DNA from: Flaviramulus basaltis
Lineage (GTDB): Bacteria > Bacteroidota > Bacteroidia > Flavobacteriales > Flavobacteriaceae
NCBI RefSeq assembly: GCF_900114265.1
Contig: NZ_FPKV01000002.1
Location: 124,001-188,000 of the forward strand
Direction: 5' to 3'
Length of the DNA: 64,000 nt
The first letter of the stretch is position 1. Every line of letters starts with the position of its first letter. A model generated the notes under the pieces. That model was not told where the DNA came from. It worked only from the letters and a program-made list of their open reading frames with translations, and did no database searches. Made by a program: the position numbers and the translations under genes. Of this stretch, positions 59,923 to 64,000 are shown in pieces.

Positions 59923-60810
59923 TTAAAAAAGTTGTTGTTGTTCATTATCATTAGGAATTTTAAGAGAATATCCTAACTCAGAATTTATTTTATTTACAAA
60001 ATATGCAGAAAGCAAAGGTGATTCCTTTTCAATGTTTTGATGAATAAAAAAATCTATTTCTTTTACACCTTGTTCTTTCCAATTTTTTAAACGCTCTACC
60101 CAATCATCTAAACGAGAATAATCGCTTTGATGATTAGCACCAACATAACGCACAAATGCAGTAGCATTAGTTAAACGCATATGCATAATATCACGCCTTC
60201 CAGCAGTATCTACAATAATATTAGAGATATTATTTTCTTCTAAAAGTTGATATAAATCTTTAGCAATTGTTTCGTCATTATACCAGTTTGTATGCCTAAA
60301 TTCTATAGCTAAAGGAATTTCTTTTGGCCAACTTTGAACAAAACCAACAACTCTATCAAAATCTTTTGGAGCAAAATTATTGTGCATTTGCAAAAAAATA
60401 GTGCCTAATTTTTCTTTTAAGTTTGAAGCATTATACAAATAGTTTTCTACAACTTCTTTAGTTTCGTTTAATCTTTTCCAATGACTAATTTCTTGGTTTA
60501 ATTTTGGGAAAAACTTGAATCCTTTTAGGGTTTTATCATACCAAGTTGAAAATTGTTCGGCAGGAAAAATTCTGTAAAAAGTAGCATTTAATTCTATAGA
60601 ATTAAATTGTGAAGAATAATAAGCTAACTCATCTTTTGTACCTCTTGGGTAAAAACCTTTTAAGTCTGCCCTATTCCATTTTGCACAGCCCACATAAATA
60701 TCAGGGATATTATCATCCTTTACATTATTAAGCACTCGCTTTGTTTCTGGGTGATCTTTTGGTAAAGTAAAATCTATATCTTGTGGGTTATCTACGCTTC
60801 CAAATTTCAT
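59923..60810 (-). CDS. DUF72 domain protein (YecE-like)
   Basis: A 295-residue TIM-barrel protein with YVGCAKWNRADLKGFYPRGT near 38, YYSSQFNSIELNATFYRIFP near 62, LEKLGTIFLQMHNNFAPKDF-like KLGTIFLQMHNNFAPKDF, and LAIEFRHTNWYND, the standard DUF72/YecE motifs. The tail, NSELGYSLKIPNDNEQQQLF, is polar. The function of the family is not settled, though a link to deoxynucleotide or DNA-repair enzymes has been noticed. It is the first gene of a pair with the thioesterase. Confidence 0.88.
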   Translation of the reverse strand: MKFGSVDNPQDIDFTLPKDHPETKRVLNNVKDDNIPDIYVGCAKWNRADLKGFYPRGTKDELAYYSSQFNSIELNATFYRIFPAEQFSTWYDKTLKGFKFFPKLNQEISHWKRLNETKEVVENYLYNASNLKEKLGTIFLQMHNNFAPKDFDRVVGFVQSWPKEIPLAIEFRHTNWYNDETIAKDLYQLLEENNISNIIVDTAGRRDIMHMRLTNATAFVRYVGANHQSDYSRLDDWVERLKNWKEQGVKEIDFFIHQNIEKESPLLSAYFVNKINSELGYSLKIPNDNEQQQLF

Positions 60811-60928
60811 TAAAATATTTTTATTTAAAGATAAAAAATCTTTATTGTTAATAAGGTAGTTAATAATTATAGTTTGGATTGTCTATTTAAGGTTTTAATA
60901 ATATATAATTTAGACAAAACTCCTAAAC

Positions 60929-61345
60929 ATGAATACTAGAGATTTCGATTTAAAGAGTATTAGACCAGAAATTAAAACAGCTACAATTAACGACAACATG
61001 AGTTCTGATGAACGTTTTCAAAACTTGGTTTTGCGTCCTATTATTAAATTGCAAAACGATTTATTTGTAGAGGTTTTTAGAAATTACATTGTTAAGCATA
61101 AATCTGTTTTTTATGGTTTATCTCTTGAAAAGCGTATGGAATACTTAGAAAATGCCATTCAAAAAGACATGAAATTTAGAAACTCATTGAAAGGAATGGT
61201 CATCGGGCAATTTACAACTGAAGAATATTTGCTTTACATTAAAAACTCTTCAGCTTTAAATAAACGCATGATGAATATTGTTAAAGAACGATTACTAAGT
61301 AATATTCAACTTTTTGAGAGACCAGAATTATTAACTGCCGTTTAG
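60929..61345 (+). CDS. conserved flavobacterial protein of unknown function
   Basis: A 138-residue soluble protein, mostly helical. It starts MNTRDFDLKSIRPEIKTATI and has MSSDERFQNLVLRPIIKLQN, FRNYIVKHKSVFYGLSLEKR and KFRNSLKGMVIGQFTTEEYL, ending near LLSNIQLFERPELL. I recall similar short proteins from Flavobacteriaceae, sometimes labelled glyoxalase without any visible glyoxalase metal ligands. I cannot confirm that and give it no function. It converges with the DUF2461 gene and is three bases from it. Confidence 0.7.
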   Translation: MNTRDFDLKSIRPEIKTATINDNMSSDERFQNLVLRPIIKLQNDLFVEVFRNYIVKHKSVFYGLSLEKRMEYLENAIQKDMKFRNSLKGMVIGQFTTEEYLLYIKNSSALNKRMMNIVKERLLSNIQLFERPELLTAV

Positions 61346-61347
61346 TT

Positions 61348-62025
61348 TTATATTAGAGAAACGCCATTTAAATCTGTAGTTAGTACATCACTCATATAAT
61401 CAAAATACGGGCGAATTGCTTTAAATGCTATGTCTATATCATTTATAAAATTGGCATCTAAAACCTCTTTGTCCGTATATTTTTTGGTGAAAATGTATTG
61501 CTTCTTCTTTATTAAATCTATGGCTTTGTGGTCTTTACTAAATCCTTTTGGAGCGGTTTTAACTTCATCACCCACAAAAGCTCCCCAAATACTTTTTAAT
61601 TTTTTATTATTAAGAATCTCTCTAATTTCACTATCATCCATTTCAAATTCTTTACGCATACGAAGTAAATCTGCTGGTGCAGGTTCCCAAAATCCTGTGG
61701 CTATAAAACTTTCGTTGTTTGGTTGAATTTGCAAATAATAACCACCTCTTAACTTAGGCTTTGTACGGATAAAAGAACCTCCAAAATGCGTTTTATAAGG
61801 TAATTTGTTTTTTGAAAAACGCACATCTCTATAAATTCTAAAAATTTTAAGCTTATCTATATCGTCATGCTTGTTTAGATTTTCAAGAACACTATTATAG
61901 AATTTTTTTACTTCAACTTCAATAGCTTTAAATTCTGGTTTGTTTTCATTAAACCAATCTCTATTATTATTCTCTTCTAACTTTTTAAAAAATGGAAAAA
62001 CGGACTTTGGCAAAACTGTACTCAT
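61348..62025 (-). CDS. DUF2461 domain protein
   Basis: A 225-residue protein matching the DUF2461/TIGR02453 family: FFKKLEENNNRDWFNENKPE near 12, KIFRIYRDVRFSKNKLPYKT near 60, GGYYLQIQPNNESFIATGFW near 94 and PKGFSKDHKAIDLIKKKQYI near 160. The family is widespread in bacteria and has no proven reaction. The ARG/ASN-rich NRDWF and RFSKNKLPYK segments are its conserved core. It is preceded by a terminator and stands alone. Confidence 0.88.
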   Translation of the reverse strand: MSTVLPKSVFPFFKKLEENNNRDWFNENKPEFKAIEVEVKKFYNSVLENLNKHDDIDKLKIFRIYRDVRFSKNKLPYKTHFGGSFIRTKPKLRGGYYLQIQPNNESFIATGFWEPAPADLLRMRKEFEMDDSEIREILNNKKLKSIWGAFVGDEVKTAPKGFSKDHKAIDLIKKKQYIFTKKYTDKEVLDANFINDIDIAFKAIRPYFDYMSDVLTTDLNGVSLI

Positions 62026-62052
62026 TTACAATTATTTTTTGTTTAAAAATAC

Positions 62053-62081
62053 AAAAAGTCCTATTTAACATAGGACTTTTT
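62053..62081 (-). terminator. terminator of the secreted protein gene at 62102
   Basis: Stem AAAAAGTCCTAT and ATAGGACTTTTT (12 bp) with five-base loop. It is 21 bp after that gene's stop. Confidence 0.9.
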
Positions 62082-62101
62082 ATATTTATTTAAAATATAA
62101 T

Positions 62102-62665
62102 TTAGCTTTTAACATCTGCTAAAACATAAGTTTTTGTTTCTATACTATCACTTTCTTTATTGTAATATTGAATTACAAAATCTCCATTTTTATCAAAATA
62201 ACCAACTCCAGCATACGTTTCTCCATTAACTAAATAATGACCATTAGCTTTTGTAGTAAGGGCTTGTTCTGTAGTCACAAATTTTGATTCATTATTATTA
62301 AATGCAATATCAAAACCTCTATTGTTTGGCTTGAATAAATATTCTTTTTCACCTAATTTATAAGATGTTTCTTTAGTTAAATAATCATAATCACCATCAA
62401 TATCGTTATCTACCATTATCATTTTTTCAACTTTAGATACTGAATTTACACGGCCTTGATTTACTTTATCTTTGTCTTTTGCATCCAATTTAACAGTACC
62501 AGTTTCTCTGGTAACAACTTTCACTTTTTTTTCAGTTGTTTTATCACCATCTTTAATTTTCACAACTTTTACTTCTGTTTCTTCTTTTGCCTCTTTTGGC
62601 TTTTCCTGTGCTAATAAAGCACTTGTACACAATAAAAATGCACATGTATATATTAAATATTTCAT
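62102..62665 (-). CDS. secreted protein with charged and Asp-rich segments
   Basis: A 187-residue protein with signal peptide ending SALLAQ near 20. Residues 21-75 are rich in Lys and Glu and look like an extended or helical linker. VDNDIDGDYDYL near 86 has the D-x-D-x-D-G spacing of calcium-binding loops. The last 90 residues are beta-like (YLFKPNNRGFDIAF, GETYAGVGYFDKNGDFVIQY). I do not recognise the family. It lies 50 bp downstream of a small lipoprotein gene on the same strand and could be co-transcribed with it. Confidence 0.65.
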   Translation of the reverse strand: MKYLIYTCAFLLCTSALLAQEKPKEAKEETEVKVVKIKDGDKTTEKKVKVVTRETGTVKLDAKDKDKVNQGRVNSVSKVEKMIMVDNDIDGDYDYLTKETSYKLGEKEYLFKPNNRGFDIAFNNNESKFVTTEQALTTKANGHYLVNGETYAGVGYFDKNGDFVIQYYNKESDSIETKTYVLADVKS

Positions 62666-62715
62666 TTTTTTAATTTTAAGTTAAACTCTTTCTTTCAATA
62701 AAGACTTAAAAACAA

Positions 62716-62952
62716 CTATAAAGAGTCATCTTTTTTAGCTTCCTCTTTAACTTCGTTTATTTCATCTTCAACATCTTCTATTGCATCTTGTACGTCGTCC
62801 GATAATTCTTCAGAATTTTCTTTGGCATCTTTTTTAACTTCATCAATAGCTGCTTCAATTTTTTCTTCAGGTGTTTTCTTTTCATCTCTACAACTTGTAA
62901 AAGCCATTGATAATGTCAATAAAAAGACTAATGCTAATATTACTTTTTTCAT
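62716..62952 (-). CDS. small acidic coiled-coil lipoprotein
   Basis: A 78-residue protein. Lipobox FTSC with Cys at about 21 follows a hydrophobic signal, MKKVILALVFLLTLSMA. The mature part is almost all Glu, Asp, Lys and hydrophobic heptads (EEKIEAAIDEVKKDAKENSE and on), so it should be a lone amphipathic coiled coil tied to a membrane. Such small lipoproteins are frequent in flavobacteria and have no known job. It precedes the secreted-protein gene. Confidence 0.75.
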   Translation of the reverse strand: MKKVILALVFLLTLSMAFTSCRDEKKTPEEKIEAAIDEVKKDAKENSEELSDDVQDAIEDVEDEINEVKEEAKKDDSL

Positions 62953-63117
62953 GATTTTAATTTTAATGGTTAATACTTTAATACTGCTAAATTACTATGA
63001 TAGTTTAGAGTTGTCTAACTCATATCATATTGATGTTAGCTCAAATAAAATAATAACATTATTTAACTTAAATTACACAGAATAATAAAAGTATGTAGAA
63101 AAAAGAATGATTATAAG

Positions 63118-63894
63118 CTATAAGAAATCTATATTTTTTAGAATTAAACCAGAAGCTGGTGCTATATAATCCATTTTTATGTTACTATCTGGAAGTAAAC
63201 TCGTTTTAATATCCTCTAAGGTGAGTTTACCCTTTCCTAAATCAATTAACGCCCCCATCATTAACCTAATTTGATTACGCATAAACCCCTTTCCTTTTAC
63301 ACGAAGTATGTATGATTTTTCAGGAAAGTAATTCGCAGTATATAATGTGTTTTCAATAAGTTCACAAAGCATTATTTTGCGATTATAAATACCATTATCT
63401 GTTGGTTTGTAGCAATATGATTTAATATAACGTTCGCCTTCAAAAAGCTTAGCACCTTCTTTCATTAAGTTTATATCTAAATCATCAAGAATAGTTGTCA
63501 TTATAGGTGCACAAAATGGATGGCACTTTTCACCATATGTAAAAAGATAGATATATTCCTTTATTTTAGAATTGTTAATAATATTGAATTTAGAATCTAC
63601 TTCTCTAATGCTTAATGCTCGTATGTCTTGTGGCAAATTGTAATTGAATAGCTCTAAAAAAGCTTTTGAATCATCAATAGGTTCTTGTAAAAATAATTCG
63701 AAAGCAGCACTCTCCGCAGAAACCATAGCATCTGTTCTTCCAGAGCTTAAACTTTTGAATGTTTTACCTTCAAGGATAAAATTCAAGGTTCTATCAACCA
63801 TTAAATGCAAGGTTTTAACATTTGGTTGTTTTTGCCAACCATGAAATCTATACCCTAAATATTGGATACTTATAACGTAAAAATATTTTTTCAT
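63118..63894 (-). CDS. TruA-like tRNA pseudouridine synthase, divergent
   Basis: A 258-residue protein of the TruA fold. Start ISIQYLGYRFHGWQKQPN is typical. The catalytic Asp55 lies in SSGRTDAMVSAESAAFE, whereas ordinary TruA has G-R-T-D-x-G-V-H-A, so Gly and His are replaced by Met and Ser. The C-terminus keeps RVKGKGFMRNQIRLMMGALI, the conserved RNA-binding stretch. TruA modifies U38-40 of tRNA anticodon arms. This one is likely a paralogue with a changed target, or a lineage form. It stands alone near the end of the window. Confidence 0.8.
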   Translation of the reverse strand: MKKYFYVISIQYLGYRFHGWQKQPNVKTLHLMVDRTLNFILEGKTFKSLSSGRTDAMVSAESAAFELFLQEPIDDSKAFLELFNYNLPQDIRALSIREVDSKFNIINNSKIKEYIYLFTYGEKCHPFCAPIMTTILDDLDINLMKEGAKLFEGERYIKSYCYKPTDNGIYNRKIMLCELIENTLYTANYFPEKSYILRVKGKGFMRNQIRLMMGALIDLGKGKLTLEDIKTSLLPDSNIKMDYIAPASGLILKNIDFL

Positions 63895-63988
63895 TTTTTT
63901 TTAAAGAGGTCGGAAAGTAGGCTATTTATTAATTTCTGGCAAAAATTTTATAAATTGTATCACTTTTTACTAACTAAGCTAATTTATT

Positions 63989-64000
63989 ATGACAAATCAA
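63989..64000 (+). CDS. possible start of a further gene (partial)
   Basis: ATG ACA AAT CAA runs off the window. It is the first start codon after the divergent gap behind the TruA-like gene, but four codons are not enough to judge. Confidence 0.2.

Overview
The window is a stretch of chromosome from a low-GC marine-type member of the Bacteroidota, almost certainly Flavobacteriaceae. Evidence: strongly AT-rich sequence, many -7 boxes of the form TAnnTTTG instead of E. coli-type -10 boxes, start codons without Shine-Dalgarno sequences, and families typical of this group: DUF3575, DUF5117-type metalloproteases, ExbD with an extra Cys-rich segment, TPR/LuxR-type regulators, orphan TonB plug lipoproteins, and patatin with an outer-membrane barrel. 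I see no rRNA, tRNA, CRISPR array, prophage or insertion sequence. Most of the window looks like ordinary core genome arranged in short operons.

Layout. 1-2.7 kb: end of a 2-oxoacid dehydrogenase E1 gene, a 3D-domain lipoprotein, an orphan exbD, and upstream of exbD on the same strand a tandem set of very small basic-peptide genes, then a secreted protein. 2.7-6.4 kb: a small broken membrane ORF with a perfect hairpin, an aldo/keto reductase and an S9 peptidase with an extra N-terminal domain. 6.6-11.6 kb: SF2 helicase, cold-shock-domain protein, two EamA transporters, a GT9 glycosyltransferase. 11.7-14.8 kb: Crp/Fnr regulator followed by an ene-reductase, dienelactone hydrolase and OsmC operon, with a palindrome between regulator and operon. 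14.8-23.3 kb: 2'-5' RNA ligase-like protein, AEC permease with a Tat-exported aminotransferase, an intradiol-dioxygenase homologue lacking its His ligands, APC permease, TPR regulator, PepSY-like protein. 23.4-25.4 kb: agmatine to putrescine operon (aguB, aguA). 25.4-31.9 kb: patatin/OMP, MFS transporter, pore-loop membrane protein, then desaturase, Crp/Fnr and cspA. 32.0-35.2 kb: two secreted polysaccharide-related proteins.

35.2-40.1 kb: luciferase-like monooxygenase, two DEAD-box helicases (the second DbpA-like) and a J-KTSC protein; an extra copy of the helicase promoter lies upstream. 40.1-43.4 kb: a TetR-controlled redox operon with a perfect operator palindrome. 43.6-45.3 kb: a DUF4242/cyclase-like/AraC regulator and an NTF2-like lipoprotein whose promoter carries two direct repeats. 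45.5-54.5 kb: thiE, acyl-CoA dehydrogenase, a ParDE toxin-antitoxin pair, small membrane proteins, MscS channel, zinc metalloprotease, DUF3575 protein. 54.6-59.3 kb: leucine operon leuC-leuD-leuA-leuB. 59.5-64 kb: thioesterase, DUF72, DUF2461, small envelope proteins and a divergent TruA-like pseudouridine synthase.

The best candidate for something undescribed is the tandem small-peptide array at 1288-1707: two 28-residue paralogues and a 44-residue relative, sharing leader sequences and a W..KR.Y-type C-terminus, upstream of the orphan exbD. Secondary leads are the duplicated helicase promoter, the two-TM pore protein with a non-standard filter, the His-less intradiol homologue, and three regulator/operator pairs readable directly from the DNA.
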